Counted from the first letter of the stretch, positions 16,643-25,783 are shown. The stretch is DNA of 64,000 nucleotides from Anaerolineales bacterium (GCA_030583885.1 CP129480.1:62001-126000), one strand, 5' to 3'. Translations and numbers: made by a program. Notes: generated by a model from the letters alone, not told the origin.

Positions 16643-18172
16643 ATGACTGAAACAAATATTGTCCTTGAAGGCAAAGGCTTAACCAAACAGTTTCCCGGCG
16701 TACTCGCCAACGACGATGTAAACTTCGAACTGCGCAAGGGCGAAATCCACGCCCTGCTGGGAGAGAATGGCGCAGGCAAAAGCACGTTGATGAACCTTCT
16801 CTATGGTTTGTATCACCCGGATAAAGGCGAGGTATTCGTCAACGGAAAACCCGCCAAAATCAATTCCCCCAATGATGCGATTGCGCTCGGCATCGGCATG
16901 GTGCATCAGCACTTCATGCTTATCCCCGTCTTTACCGTTGCGGAAAACGTCATGCTCGGGGATGAGGAAATCAAACGCGGCTCACTGGACCGCAATTCTG
17001 TTGCCTCAAAAATAATTAAAATCTCATCCCAATATGGACTCGAAGTAAATCCAAACACATTGGTTGGCGACCTGCCGGTAGGTTTGCAGCAACGTGTTGA
17101 GATCGTAAAAACACTCTACCGCAATGCGGAGATCGTCATTCTGGATGAACCGACCGCCGTCCTCACCCCGCAGGAAGCGGAAGACCTCTTCCGCATCATG
17201 CATGACCTGACTGCACGCGGCGTATCCATCATCTTCATCACCCACAAGCTCAAGGAAGTTCTCGCCGTGGCGGACCGCATTACCGTCATGCGGGCGGGAC
17301 GCGTGATCAACACCGTCACCCCCGCAGAAACAAGCGAAGCCCAATTGGCCAACATGATGGTTGGGCGTCAGGTCATCCTCACCGTTGAAAAGGATGACAT
17401 CAAAGCAAATGAGGATATCCTCAAAGTGGAAAACCTCTTCGTGCGGGACCAGCGCGGCTTGGAGGCAATCCACAACGTCTCCTTCACCGTTCGTGGCGGC
17501 GAGATCCTCGGTATTGCAGGCGTACAAGGCAACGGGCAGACTGAACTCTCGGAAGCCATTACCGGCCTGCGGGCAGTCCAAAGCGGAAAAGTGTTGATTG
17601 ATGAACATGACCTCACTGACAAATCGCCGCGCTTCATGACAGCGGCCGGACTTGCCCACATCCCCGAAGACCGCCAGCGTCACGGACTTGTACTCAGCTA
17701 TAGTGTAGCGGACAACATGGCGCTTTGTGATTACTACCGTCCGCCGTTCAGCCGACGCGGCGTCATACAACCCAAAGCCATGGATGGAAACGCGCGGAAC
17801 CTCATCAGCGCATTTGACGTCCGCACACCCTCCCCATTTGTCACCGCCGGCAAACTCTCCGGTGGCAACCAGCAAAAAGTCATTGTGGCGCGTGAACTAA
17901 GCCGCGAAAATGTCAAGCTCGTCATTGCCAACCAACCCACGCGCGGTCTGGATGTCGGTTCCATCGAATACATCCACGGCGAGATCATCAAAATGCGGGA
18001 TAGAGGCGTCGCCGTCCTGCTGATCTCCGCCGAACTGGATGAGATTATGGCGCTCTCTGACCGCATCGCCGTCCTATTCCGCGGACAGATCGTCATCACT
18101 GTGGGAACAAAGCAAGCCACCCGCGAACAACTCGGCTTATGGATGGCTGGCGCACATGGGGAACCCGCATAG
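16643..18172 (+). CDS. Nucleoside ABC transporter ATPase, fused double NBD (YufO-like)
   Basis: This 509-residue protein has two ABC domains. The first has Walker A LLGENGAGKSTLMNLLYG (about 36-53), signature LPVGLQQRVEI and Walker B VILDEPTAVLTPQE. The second has a degenerate Walker A (GVQGNGQTELSEAITG), signature LSGGNQQKVIVARELS and NQPTRGLDVG. This asymmetry is normal for sugar and nucleoside importers of the RbsA/YufO type. It energises the two permeases. A 15-bp hairpin terminator closes the operon. Confidence 0.93.
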   Translation: MTETNIVLEGKGLTKQFPGVLANDDVNFELRKGEIHALLGENGAGKSTLMNLLYGLYHPDKGEVFVNGKPAKINSPNDAIALGIGMVHQHFMLIPVFTVAENVMLGDEEIKRGSLDRNSVASKIIKISSQYGLEVNPNTLVGDLPVGLQQRVEIVKTLYRNAEIVILDEPTAVLTPQEAEDLFRIMHDLTARGVSIIFITHKLKEVLAVADRITVMRAGRVINTVTPAETSEAQLANMMVGRQVILTVEKDDIKANEDILKVENLFVRDQRGLEAIHNVSFTVRGGEILGIAGVQGNGQTELSEAITGLRAVQSGKVLIDEHDLTDKSPRFMTAAGLAHIPEDRQRHGLVLSYSVADNMALCDYYRPPFSRRGVIQPKAMDGNARNLISAFDVRTPSPFVTAGKLSGGNQQKVIVARELSRENVKLVIANQPTRGLDVGSIEYIHGEIIKMRDRGVAVLLISAELDEIMALSDRIAVLFRGQIVITVGTKQATREQLGLWMAGAHGEPA

Positions 18173-18211
18173 AAGTCAGATTGACCACTTTCCACGCCCA
18201 AAAATTGCCAC

Positions 18212-18245
18212 ATCAAAACAGGAGTTCCTCAACTCCTGTTTTGAT
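18212..18245 (+). terminator. Terminator of the nucleoside ABC transporter operon
   Basis: A perfect 15-bp stem (18212-18226 with 18231-18245; core AACAGGAGTT) with a four-base loop. Its 3' arm contains a TTTT run. Confidence 0.75.
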
Positions 18246-18309
18246 TCAAGTAAAAAATGCGTCAAACCTATCTTGCGGTAAAATATTGCCGCATGAAGGA
18301 GAAGAAATC

Positions 18310-19407
18310 ATGGATAAGAAAACACGCCTGTTCAACCTTTACCTTGTTTTTGCATTGATCCTGGGCGCATGCAACCTGCCGGCCAATAACCCGGAGGATG
18401 CCAGCGCCACCGCCGCCGCACAGACTGTGGAAGCCCTGTTAAGCGCGACACCGGTTGTAACGGACACCCTGTCCCCGACTCCGGTCACGCTGACTCCCAT
18501 CCATCTGACGGAAACAAACACGCCGGTACCAACAGCCACAGCCACCTGCAATCTTGCACAGTTCATCGCAGATGTAACCATTCCAGATGGAACCGTCATG
18601 ACGGCCAGCCAGGCATTTACGAAAAAATGGCGTCTCAAGAACATCGGTGCCTGTGCCTGGAACGGATTCTCGCTGGTCTTTGACAGTGGCGATGCCATGG
18701 GAGGTCCCGCCTCCAAGCCAATCGCCACCCTCAACCCCGGGCAGGAGGTTGACCTTGAAGTAGCCCTGACCGCCCCGGCAACTGCCGGAAACTACCGCGG
18801 GTATTGGCGCATCGTAACCAGCGGAAATGTGCTCGTCCCGATTGTAAACGGCTACCAGGGCAGAGCCTTTTATGTGGACATTAAAGTACAGAATCCAGCC
18901 ACCATACCCCCCGCCGTTACGCAAGTGATCCTTAATCCCATTGAAAGTGAAAGCGGAACGGTCTATGAACCCGCTGCCGGGCAAAACATCCCGCAAACCA
19001 TCCTGGCGGGGGACACATCCTCCAACCACCTTGCCCGGGGATACATGAGTTTCAATATTGCGAATTTGAGCGGCAAGACCATTCAAAGCGCTTCCCTGGC
19101 TCTTGGCAGTTGCAGCCAGGTCCAGGATCCTTTTGGCGGACTGGCGGGCATATGGGTTGGAGAAGTGCAATACAGCCTGCCGCTGAAACAAGCGGATTAC
19201 AGTATTGCAGGAACGGGCATACAACTGCTTAATTCCATTCCCGGCCCCATAGATGTGAAAGCCCTGGTACAGACACGCGTAACAGAGGGAAAGAATCGCT
19301 TCCAGATACGGCTTCACCCTGCAGGACCCAGCGATGCAGATGGGCAGGCCGATTACATCACATGTGCCGCAAATCTGGTGTTGTTGACCATTGTCTACAA
19401 TCCTTAA
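18310..19407 (+). CDS. NBR1-type Ig-domain lipoprotein 1 with C-terminal beta domain
   Basis: This 365-residue protein starts at ATG 18310 (AAGGAG eight bases upstream). The lipobox is LILGAC (C21), followed by a Thr/Pro linker (about 50-78). An NBR1-type Ig domain spans about 80-185, with the family pattern DVTIPDGTVMTASQAFTKKW...IGACAW, then LNPGQEVDLEVALTAPATAGNYRGYWR. The C-terminal 180 residues form a separate beta-rich domain ending in VKALVQTRVTEGKNRFQIRL-type strands. The protein should be exposed on the outer membrane face. Function is unknown; a binding or adhesive role is inference. It is first of five related neighbours. Confidence 0.82.
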   Translation: MDKKTRLFNLYLVFALILGACNLPANNPEDASATAAAQTVEALLSATPVVTDTLSPTPVTLTPIHLTETNTPVPTATATCNLAQFIADVTIPDGTVMTASQAFTKKWRLKNIGACAWNGFSLVFDSGDAMGGPASKPIATLNPGQEVDLEVALTAPATAGNYRGYWRIVTSGNVLVPIVNGYQGRAFYVDIKVQNPATIPPAVTQVILNPIESESGTVYEPAAGQNIPQTILAGDTSSNHLARGYMSFNIANLSGKTIQSASLALGSCSQVQDPFGGLAGIWVGEVQYSLPLKQADYSIAGTGIQLLNSIPGPIDVKALVQTRVTEGKNRFQIRLHPAGPSDADGQADYITCAANLVLLTIVYNP

Positions 19408-19427
19408 AACAGGATTAGTGCATGAAT

Positions 19428-19463
19428 AAAAGAGAACGCCTGTTCCTGCGGGCGTTCTCTTTT
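19428..19463 (+). terminator. Terminator after NBR1-Ig lipoprotein gene 1
   Basis: A 13-bp stem (19428-19440 with 19451-19463; AAAAGAGAACGCC/GGCGTTCTCTTTT), a ten-base loop and a terminal T run. A TATAAT at 19469-19474 follows directly, suggesting a new promoter for the next gene. Confidence 0.82.
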
Positions 19464-19499
19464 AACAGTATAATAATTTCCGCACATGAAAGGAAAAAA

Positions 19500-20441
19500 A
19501 TGTTCAAACCAATAAAATATATATTGTTTTCCGTCACCATGATCACGTCCCTGCTGATCACATCCTGCGGCGCAGATTCAACAACGGATGAAGTCATCCA
19601 GACCGCGGTTGCACAGACCGTCGCCGCACAAAATACAGAACAGGCAATGGTCACTGAAACCCCATCTGTGCTTGCAACACAAACACCTTTATCGTTCGAT
19701 GCAACACTTACACCGCTTGGGTCGCTGGCATCCCCGACTGCAACGCTTAACCTTTCAAAAGCCGAATGTGCCAAGGCAAGCCTGACAAGCGAAACCATCG
19801 CAGACGGCACGGTCTTCAAACCCGGTGAACAGTTCACAAAGACCTGGCAGATCACCAACACAAGCAACTGCGTCTGGGATACAAATTATAAGATCGTATT
19901 CTGGGACGGCGATATCATGGGCGGAGGCTATGTGTACAACCTGCCTCAGGTCACGGGCCCCGGACAGACGATACCCATCTCCCTGGTCCTGACTGCGCCA
20001 GTCTCCAATGGGACCTTCCGCTCTGAATGGAAATTGCAGACCCCGGATAAGATCAACTTCGGCGTGGGGTTGTATGACAATTCCTTCTACACCGAGATCG
20101 TTGTATCGGACGCAAAAAAACCGCCATACGGTATCCTCTCCGTGGACTATAACATCACCCGCAGGCCGACCACAGGCTGTCCATTTAATATCTGGTATAC
20201 GGTGTACGCCACCATCACCGTCAGCGGACCGTATGAATTCAGCTATTACTGGGCGCAAAAGGACGGCAATGACAGCGGCATAAAAACCGTATTCATGGAC
20301 AAGGCCGGTTCCATGACCATTTCCCGCGAATGGAAGGTCAGCATCATCGACAGCCAGAACGACCGCTGGATGCAGATCATTGTTACGGACCCCGTATACA
20401 GGGAATACGGCAAAGCCACCTGGCCCTTCGAATGTAAATAA
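19500..20441 (+). CDS. NBR1-type Ig-domain lipoprotein 2
   Basis: This 313-residue protein starts at ATG 19500 (AAGGA upstream; the longer frame runs through the terminator). The lipobox is LLITSC (C23). A Thr/Pro linker precedes the Ig domain (about 85-200), with SETIADGTVFKPGEQFTKTW, NTSNCVWDTNYKIVFWDGD and PGQTIPISLVLTAPVSNGTFRSEWK. About 100 further residues (RRPTTGCPFNIWYTVYATIT, GPYEFSYYWAQKDGNDSGIK) form a second beta-rich module not shared with the neighbours. The gene has its own terminators on both sides, so each member of the array may be expressed separately. Confidence 0.8.
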   Translation: MFKPIKYILFSVTMITSLLITSCGADSTTDEVIQTAVAQTVAAQNTEQAMVTETPSVLATQTPLSFDATLTPLGSLASPTATLNLSKAECAKASLTSETIADGTVFKPGEQFTKTWQITNTSNCVWDTNYKIVFWDGDIMGGGYVYNLPQVTGPGQTIPISLVLTAPVSNGTFRSEWKLQTPDKINFGVGLYDNSFYTEIVVSDAKKPPYGILSVDYNITRRPTTGCPFNIWYTVYATITVSGPYEFSYYWAQKDGNDSGIKTVFMDKAGSMTISREWKVSIIDSQNDRWMQIIVTDPVYREYGKATWPFECK

Positions 20442-20467
20442 ACTCGCCTATAATTATAAAGCATGGT

Positions 20468-20506
20468 AAAAAAGGGAAGTCTGCTCAGGCAGGCTTCCCT
20501 TTTTTT
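20468..20506 (+). terminator. Terminator after NBR1-Ig lipoprotein gene 2
   Basis: A 17-bp stem with one G-T pair (20468-20484 with 20489-20505) has loop TCAG and is followed by T residues. A TATAAT at 20449-20454 lies just upstream of the stem. Confidence 0.85.
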
Positions 20507-20570
20507 GATCGGGAACCATTTTTGTTGTCCATTCGTCTTTAACCTTTGGAAAAGATGATCCGGAGGAACC

Positions 20571-21809
20571 ATGTCTACAAAAAGATTGCCCATTACCCTT
20601 TCGATTGTCATCCTGGTGATCGCGCAACTGGCTTGCAATGTGCCAGGAAATTCTGCGACACCGGATACATTCGCCACCCTGGATGGACTGTACACCGCCT
20701 CAGCCCTGACACTGGAAGCTGCCGGCACACAAACTGGTTTTACCGCCACCCCGGGCCTGCCGCTGCCAACCGCTGCAGAGGGATCACCTGTTTCAGCGAC
20801 GGGCACACCCATTTCACAGCTGCCAGGCCCGGCGTCCAGATGTGATGCGGCGCAATTCCTCGGCGATGTCACCTACCCTGATGGGAGTCTCGTTGCGCGC
20901 AATAACACTTTCGTCAAGATCTGGCGCATTAGAAATGTGGGGACCTGCTCATGGACCACATCCTATGCACTGGTATTTACCAGCGGGGATTCCATGAACG
21001 GACCTGCAGCCGTCGCACTCGCCGGTACGGTAAACCCCGGGCAGTACATTGAGGTGCCTGTGACATTTACCGCGCCGAACAAAGACGGAGGCTATCGCGG
21101 CTATTGGAAATTACGAAATGCGTCGGGCGTGCTGTTTGGGATAGGCGCCCAGGCAGATACCGCTTTCTGGGTGGATATTAAGGTTGCCGGTCCGTCCTTT
21201 GTTGCCTATGATTTTACGAGCAATCACTGTCAAGCAGATTGGAGCAACGGCAATGACGGGCTTCCATGTCCCGGGACGGAAGGCGCATCGAAAGGTTTTG
21301 TTATAAAACTGAACGATCCAAAAATGGAAAATGGTGTGACAAAAAACGAGCCCGCCTTGTTGACCGTGCCCCAGGATAAAAACAATGGGATGATCAGCGG
21401 ACAATATCCGGCTTTCCAGGTGCAGGCAGGAGATCGGTTCCGTGCATTAGTCAACTGCCAGTACAATGCAAAGAAATGCAATGTCATCTTCCGCCTCGAG
21501 TATCGCAGCAGCGGAGTGGTAAAAACACTGGGCAGCTGGCATGAAGTATACGAAGGGCAGTATTATCCCATTGACATGGATTTAAGCGGTCTTGCAGGTA
21601 AAACGGTGAAGTTCATTCTCGTGGTAAGCGCAAACGGCGGAAATAATGAAGACTATGCCATCTGGCTACATCCTCATATTATACGTCAGGGCAACCCGCC
21701 TCCGACGTTGACCCCGTCTTTAACCCCAACCATGACCCTCACACCGAGCATGACGCCTACCGAAACACCCACCGAAACACCGACACCCACCGATACCCCT
21801 TCCCCGTAG
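20571..21809 (+). CDS. NBR1-type Ig-domain lipoprotein 3 with C-terminal beta-sandwich and Thr/Pro tail
   Basis: This 412-residue protein has GGAGG before the ATG. The lipobox is IAQLAC (C22). The Ig domain spans about 85-205 (DVTYPDGSLVARNNTFVKIW, NVGTCSWTTSYALVF, VNPGQYIEVPVTFTAPNKDG, GYRGYWKLRN). A second domain follows at about 210-380 (SNHCQADWSNGNDGLPCPG, FQVQAGDRFRALVNCQYNAKKC, GLAGKTVKFILVVSANGGNNEDYAIW), which looks like a ligand-binding beta-sandwich, possibly carbohydrate-binding (inference). The protein ends in a Thr/Pro tail of about 30 residues. It is the longest member of the array. Confidence 0.8.
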   Translation: MSTKRLPITLSIVILVIAQLACNVPGNSATPDTFATLDGLYTASALTLEAAGTQTGFTATPGLPLPTAAEGSPVSATGTPISQLPGPASRCDAAQFLGDVTYPDGSLVARNNTFVKIWRIRNVGTCSWTTSYALVFTSGDSMNGPAAVALAGTVNPGQYIEVPVTFTAPNKDGGYRGYWKLRNASGVLFGIGAQADTAFWVDIKVAGPSFVAYDFTSNHCQADWSNGNDGLPCPGTEGASKGFVIKLNDPKMENGVTKNEPALLTVPQDKNNGMISGQYPAFQVQAGDRFRALVNCQYNAKKCNVIFRLEYRSSGVVKTLGSWHEVYEGQYYPIDMDLSGLAGKTVKFILVVSANGGNNEDYAIWLHPHIIRQGNPPPTLTPSLTPTMTLTPSMTPTETPTETPTPTDTPSP

Positions 21810-21849
21810 GTGAGTTATAATAATGTTAACGATATTGGAGGTCACGACC

Positions 21850-22560
21850 ATGAAATCTCGCAAGTTAATTTGGCTGGTTGGCGCGACAATACTGGCGGTC
21901 ACCCTGAGTTCCTGCAATATAGGCGCCACCCCCGCGCCTGCAGAGGACCCGGGCGCGATCCAGACACAGTCATTCAGCATTGTATTAACCCAGGCCGTCT
22001 TGCAACAAACACAGACCGCGCTGGCAATCCCGCCAACGCCATTGCCAACGAACACACAGCCCCCGACTGTTGAACTCCCCACGTTCTCGCCCCTGGGGAC
22101 AAACACGCCTTTTGCCTTCAATACACAACAACCCGGGGTAACACCGCTGGCATCCCTGCTCCCAACAGTGGGGGGTGTTGTTTCCACTGTTACTACAAAG
22201 AATGGATGCAATGATGCAGCCTATTTGGGTGAAGGCGGCGTCAAGGATGGGGACGAGATTGATGCTGGAAAAAATTTCAGCAAATCCTTTATGCTCCTGA
22301 ACACGGGAGAATGCAGTTGGGATGAAGGGTATGGGTTCATGTTTGTTCCAGAATTTACCACCCCGGGTTTTCAGGGCATTAACATTGTGTTACCTAAAAA
22401 CAAACCTGAAGATTACACCAAACCGGGAGCCGGACAAACTTTTGTCCTAAAACTGACTGCGCCGAAAACGGTAGGGACATACAAAGCCTACTGGAAGTTG
22501 AGAGACGATGTCGGCAATTTCTTCGGTCCCCTTGTCTGGCTCGAGATTGTCGTCAAGTAA
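21850..22560 (+). CDS. NBR1-type Ig-domain lipoprotein 4
   Basis: This 236-residue protein starts at ATG 21850 (GGAGG eight bases upstream; TATAAT at 21816-21821). The lipobox is TLSSC (C22). A linker rich in Thr, Pro and Gln runs to about residue 115. One Ig domain follows (AYLGEGGVKDGDEIDAGKNFSKSF, LLNTGECSWDEGYGFMF, PGAGQTFVLKLTAPKTVGTY, KAYWKLRDDVGNFFGPLVWLEIVVK). It has no extra C-terminal domain. The Ig domain carries an insertion (FTTPGFQGINIVLPKNKPEDY) relative to its neighbours. The gene ends 25 bases before the next and is likely co-transcribed with it. Confidence 0.82.
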   Translation: MKSRKLIWLVGATILAVTLSSCNIGATPAPAEDPGAIQTQSFSIVLTQAVLQQTQTALAIPPTPLPTNTQPPTVELPTFSPLGTNTPFAFNTQQPGVTPLASLLPTVGGVVSTVTTKNGCNDAAYLGEGGVKDGDEIDAGKNFSKSFMLLNTGECSWDEGYGFMFVPEFTTPGFQGINIVLPKNKPEDYTKPGAGQTFVLKLTAPKTVGTYKAYWKLRDDVGNFFGPLVWLEIVVK

Positions 22561-22585
22561 GGCCCGACGCTCAAGAGAGGTACTT

Positions 22586-23197
22586 ATGAAAACCAGACTG
22601 TCCGCCGTTCTACTGGCAAGCGCATTAATTATTGCCGCCTGCGCTCCCGCCGCACCTCTTGAACCAACCCCTGATGTCATGGCCATTCGCACCTCGGCAG
22701 CCAATACGGTGGTGGCAGAATTCACGTTGACAGCGGCCGCTTTTACTCCCACCTCCCAGCCTACAGAAACGCCGGAGGCCGAGATCCCCACAGAAACACC
22801 AACCATTACCCTTGCAACAGACCCAACCCAGATTGCACTTGGCACGCCGGGCGTACTCTGTGATGACATGACCTTTGACCTGGCCACGATTGACGTGACC
22901 ATTATCGACGGCACCACCATGACACCCGGGCAGGAATTCATCAAGACCTGGAAGATAAAGAACAGCGGTTCCTGTGCATGGGGCGAAGGCTACGGGCTCA
23001 TCTTCGCCTACGGCGAAAGAATGAATGGACAAGCCGCCCCGCTTGGCACACTGGTTGAAGTTGGGCAGGAGGTGGAAGTTTCAGTTAACTTTAAAGCACC
23101 GACTGCTGTTGGCGAATATACAAGCGCATGGCAAATGGCAAATGCCAGAGGCGTTACATTTGGAAAAGCCATCTTTGTAAAAATCGTCGTCAGATAA
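22586..23197 (+). CDS. NBR1-type Ig-domain lipoprotein 5
   Basis: This 203-residue protein, the shortest of the array, starts at ATG 22586 (GAGAGG upstream). The lipobox is IIAAC (C19). A Thr/Pro linker is followed by one Ig domain (VTIIDGTTMTPGQEFIKTWK, NSGSCAWGEGYGLIF, VGQEVEVSVNFKAPTAVGEY, TSAWQMANARGVTFGKAIFVKIVV). The conserved Trp and Cys of the CxW motif are retained in all five copies. It is the last backbone gene before the transposase remnants, so the array abuts an insertion boundary. Confidence 0.82.
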   Translation: MKTRLSAVLLASALIIAACAPAAPLEPTPDVMAIRTSAANTVVAEFTLTAAAFTPTSQPTETPEAEIPTETPTITLATDPTQIALGTPGVLCDDMTFDLATIDVTIIDGTTMTPGQEFIKTWKIKNSGSCAWGEGYGLIFAYGERMNGQAAPLGTLVEVGQEVEVSVNFKAPTAVGEYTSAWQMANARGVTFGKAIFVKIVVR

Positions 23198-23211
23198 AGT
23201 GGCAGACGCAC

Positions 23212-23328
23212 TCAAAAAAGCCATAAAGGAAAAAGCGCGCCAGCATACCCAAACGCTTCCGCGCCTTTATCCAATGCCTTTTCAAGCCGCTTGACTTGTT
23301 TTTCCTTTATCTTCCTAGGCGTCCGAGT
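23212..23328 (-). pseudogene. Remnant resembling IS630-family transposase HTH
   Basis: A short minus-strand frame reads TPRKIKEKQVKRLEKALDKG, then AEAFGYAGALFPLW, and stops at 23212. This resembles the helix-turn-helix region of IS630-type transposases (L..GP.A.G....LWTL pattern). There is no start and no catalytic part, so it is a decayed fragment at best. It directly follows the NBR1-Ig array and precedes a second transposase remnant. Confidence 0.4.
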
Positions 23329-23341
23329 GGAGATGCACTCT

Positions 23342-23593
23342 TTAAGCCGTGCAGTTAGCAACTTCAAATTTGATGTTGAGCAGCCGCGATACAGTCGTGG
23401 GTATTAAGAATAACTTTGTACTGCACCCATAGTACCGGACAAAATTCTCCAGCGCTTGTTTTTTCCATTCGCAGATCAGGTTCGCATGAATATGGTTCTC
23501 CAAGGCGATCTGCGCTACGCTCCTATCTTCGCACAGCGCTTCCAGCATGATCTGTGCCTTCAGACTGGCGGATATTCGTTTTCCTTTGGGCAT
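23342..23593 (-). pseudogene. Truncated IS3-type transposase OrfA (HTH) remnant
   Basis: The frame has 83 residues. The first 50 (KGKRISASLKAQIMLEALCE, RSVAQIALENHIHANLICEW, KKQALENF) match the HTH_Tnp_1 domain of IS3-family OrfA proteins. After residue 51 the match stops and unrelated sequence continues to the stop. No OrfB with a DDE domain follows. It marks the left boundary of the catabolic island. The upstream region contains GTGTCTAAA (23634-23642), which recurs at the right boundary (37180-37188). Confidence 0.7.
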
Positions 23594-23729
23594 TGTTTTC
23601 TCAAAAAAAGTGCACCTTAATTATGCCCGTTTCGTGTCTAAACCCCCTTATCCACGATATCCTATTCTGCGGCATGGATCAGATGCCGTATACAACTTGA
23701 CCGGAATATGCACTCTAGTTGTTCTGCCG

Positions 23730-23746
23730 GCAAATCCCGGATTTGC
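23730..23746. repeat. 8-bp inverted repeat behind the island's last gene
   Basis: GCAAATCC, one base, GGATTTGC. It lies 16 bases past the kdgK stop and could end the minus-strand operon as a hairpin, but no T run follows. The rest of 23600-23760 shows no gene that I can support. Confidence 0.35.
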
Positions 23747-23761
23747 TGGGATGCAGTTTGA

Positions 23762-24787
23762 TCACCTTTGCACGCGGCCGGAACCGTCTCCCTTCAAAAG
23801 GCTCTGAACATCGGCTACAGAGACACGATTGAAATCGCCGCTGATGGAGTGTTTCAGACAGCTTGCCGCGGTCGCAAACTCCAATGCATCCTGGCGTGTA
23901 GGATAGGTGTTCAGGCTATAGATCAACCCGGCCGCAAAAGCATCGCCGCCGCCCACTCTGTCAATGATGTCACTGATTACATATTTTCTGGATACCAGGA
24001 ACTGCTCGCGATCGTTCAGGCAGGCAGACCACCCATTTGTATCCGCACTTAGGCTTTCTCTCAACGTGATAGCGATCATCTGCAGGTTCTTGTATGCAGC
24101 TAGGACATTGTCTCCCAGGATCTTGTATTCTTCGCGCTTGATGATTCCGGATTGCACGTTCACGTTCGCCTCCAGCCCCAGGGATTTTTGAACGTCCTCC
24201 TCGTTGGCAATGGCGACATCCGCATAGCGGAGTATCTCAGGCATAACCTCATCTGCTCGTTTCCCATATTTCCAAAGGTTCTTTCTGTAATTCAGGTCAA
24301 CGGAAACCTTGGCCCCTAATTCCTTGGCCGCCTTGATGCTGTCGAGTGCCATGTGCATCGCGTTCTCGGATATCGCAGGTGTTATCCCGCTGATATGAAA
24401 CCAGTCGCATCTGGAAAGCACAGCCTCATGATCAATCTCACTGGGATCGGCTGTGGCAATGGCTGAGTGTTCGCGGTCGTACATCACCTTGCTCGGAAAC
24501 TGGTTCGCGCCGGAAGCAAGGAAATAGATGCCCATACGGCCCGGTCGCCTAATGATATGGGATGTATCCACACCAAAGCGCCGAAGCTCACCGATGCAGG
24601 CGTCCCCCAGTTCGTTTTTGGGGAGGATAGTCAAAAATGCCGCATCCATCCCGAAGTTGGCTAGGCTGACTGCTACGTTTGCTTCACCGCCACCAAATGT
24701 CGCTTCGAAGAGTGGGGATTGAAAGACACGCTCCGTGCCGGGTGTCTTCAAGCGGATCATGATCTCACCAAAGGTTATTATCTTCAT
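23762..24787 (-). CDS. kdgK: 2-dehydro-3-deoxygluconokinase (PfkB family)
   Basis: This 341-residue ribokinase-fold kinase should phosphorylate 2-keto-3-deoxygluconate to KDPG with ATP. Visible features are the N-terminal TFGEIMIRL strand, substrate-loop [16 protein letters not shown] (31-46), DLNYRKNLW (164-172; the NYR..LW pattern typical of KdgK rather than ribokinase) and the PfkB signature [15 protein letters not shown] with catalytic D282. It is the last gene of the island operon, 14 bases after the KDPG aldolase gene, so kinase and aldolase act in sequence. Confidence 0.88.
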   Translation of the reverse strand: MKIITFGEIMIRLKTPGTERVFQSPLFEATFGGGEANVAVSLANFGMDAAFLTILPKNELGDACIGELRRFGVDTSHIIRRPGRMGIYFLASGANQFPSKVMYDREHSAIATADPSEIDHEAVLSRCDWFHISGITPAISENAMHMALDSIKAAKELGAKVSVDLNYRKNLWKYGKRADEVMPEILRYADVAIANEEDVQKSLGLEANVNVQSGIIKREEYKILGDNVLAAYKNLQMIAITLRESLSADTNGWSACLNDREQFLVSRKYVISDIIDRVGGGDAFAAGLIYSLNTYPTRQDALEFATAASCLKHSISGDFNRVSVADVQSLLKGDGSGRVQR

Positions 24788-24801
24788 ATCTCAGTCCATT
24801 C

Positions 24802-25761
24802 TTACTTTTGGAGTAGATGCACCGCGAATTCACTGATCTCGCCCTTTAGGTAGATAGCGATCATGCGCCCGTTCTTGAACTTGGCCGTCGAAGAATCCGT
24901 TGTGTATCCTTTTGCTTCCAAGTAGGCCACCGCACGTTGGATGTTGTTGGTTCGGATCGCCAAATGTCCGTGCACGCCCAGGTATTTTTCCTTCATGACT
25001 TCAATGCTGTCACCGGCAAAGTTTGAACTTGAACCCAGCTTGACTGGAAATCCGAACAGCGCCTGCATAGCATGCACGATGTTTTTTGAGGCGTCCTCGT
25101 CTTCCGTATTAATACCGATATGAGCGAATTCGAAGCCCATCATCACATGGCGTGCCTTGGTCGACAGCTCTGTGATCTTTTCGTAAGCGCCAGAGGTAAT
25201 ATCGCTCTTGGCACAAACCCAGCTGCCGCCGATGGCAAAGACGTTTGCCAAGGCGGTGAACGCTCCGACGTTCTGTTCGTTGACCCCTCCGGTCGGGATG
25301 AAAGAGACGCGTTCGAAAGGACCCGCCAGCGCCTTCAGACCATCGACACCCCCGTAGACGTTGGCCGGGAAAAATTTTAGCACCTCCAGGTCGTAGGACA
25401 AGGCCTGTTGAATTTCTGTAGGCGTGACACAACCAGGAATGGCCGTAATGTTGTTCTCGATGCAATGTTCGACGATCGCCTCATCGAACCCTGGTGATAC
25501 GATGCCGCGGGCACCAGCCGCGCTGCAGGCCTTGCATTTCTCCACAGAGAGTACCGTTCCGGCAACCACGAGCATGTCCGGGCATTCACGGCTGATGCTC
25601 TCAATCGCCTGAAGGCCCGCCTCGGTGCGCATGGTGATCTCGATGACATCGATTCCTCCGGCTTGCAGCGCTTTAGCCGTCGGAACAGCATCCTTGGCAT
25701 CCTCGATCACGACCACTGGGAGGATGCCACAGTTGAAGATTCTTTGCATTTCATGAATCAT
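24802..25761 (-). CDS. eda: KDPG/KHG aldolase fused to a VOC-superfamily domain
   Basis: The N-terminal 205 residues are a class I KDPG aldolase: E41 in VIEITMRTEAGL, Schiff-base K129 in EVLKFFPAN, phosphate loop IPTGGVNEQNVGAF. It cleaves KDPG to pyruvate and glyceraldehyde 3-phosphate. Residues about 208-319 add a VOC (glyoxalase-like) domain: FEFAHIGINTEDEDASKNIV, KYLGVHGHLAIRTNNIQRAVAYLEAKGY. Standard Eda is about 210 residues, so this is a real fusion without a frameshift. The role of the VOC half (metal-dependent isomerase, substrate sensor or stabiliser) is unknown. It sits between the 2-hydroxyacid dehydrogenase and kdgK genes. Confidence 0.88.
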   Translation of the reverse strand: MIHEMQRIFNCGILPVVVIEDAKDAVPTAKALQAGGIDVIEITMRTEAGLQAIESISRECPDMLVVAGTVLSVEKCKACSAAGARGIVSPGFDEAIVEHCIENNITAIPGCVTPTEIQQALSYDLEVLKFFPANVYGGVDGLKALAGPFERVSFIPTGGVNEQNVGAFTALANVFAIGGSWVCAKSDITSGAYEKITELSTKARHVMMGFEFAHIGINTEDEDASKNIVHAMQALFGFPVKLGSSSNFAGDSIEVMKEKYLGVHGHLAIRTNNIQRAVAYLEAKGYTTDSSTAKFKNGRMIAIYLKGEISEFAVHLLQK

Positions 25762-25783
25762 CTTACTCTCCTTCCTATTTCCA

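Noticed and set aside
17024..17875. Minus-strand frame of 283 codons antisense to the ABC ATPase
   Set aside because: The Walker and signature motifs are on the plus strand; the antisense reading has no ribosome site or motif.
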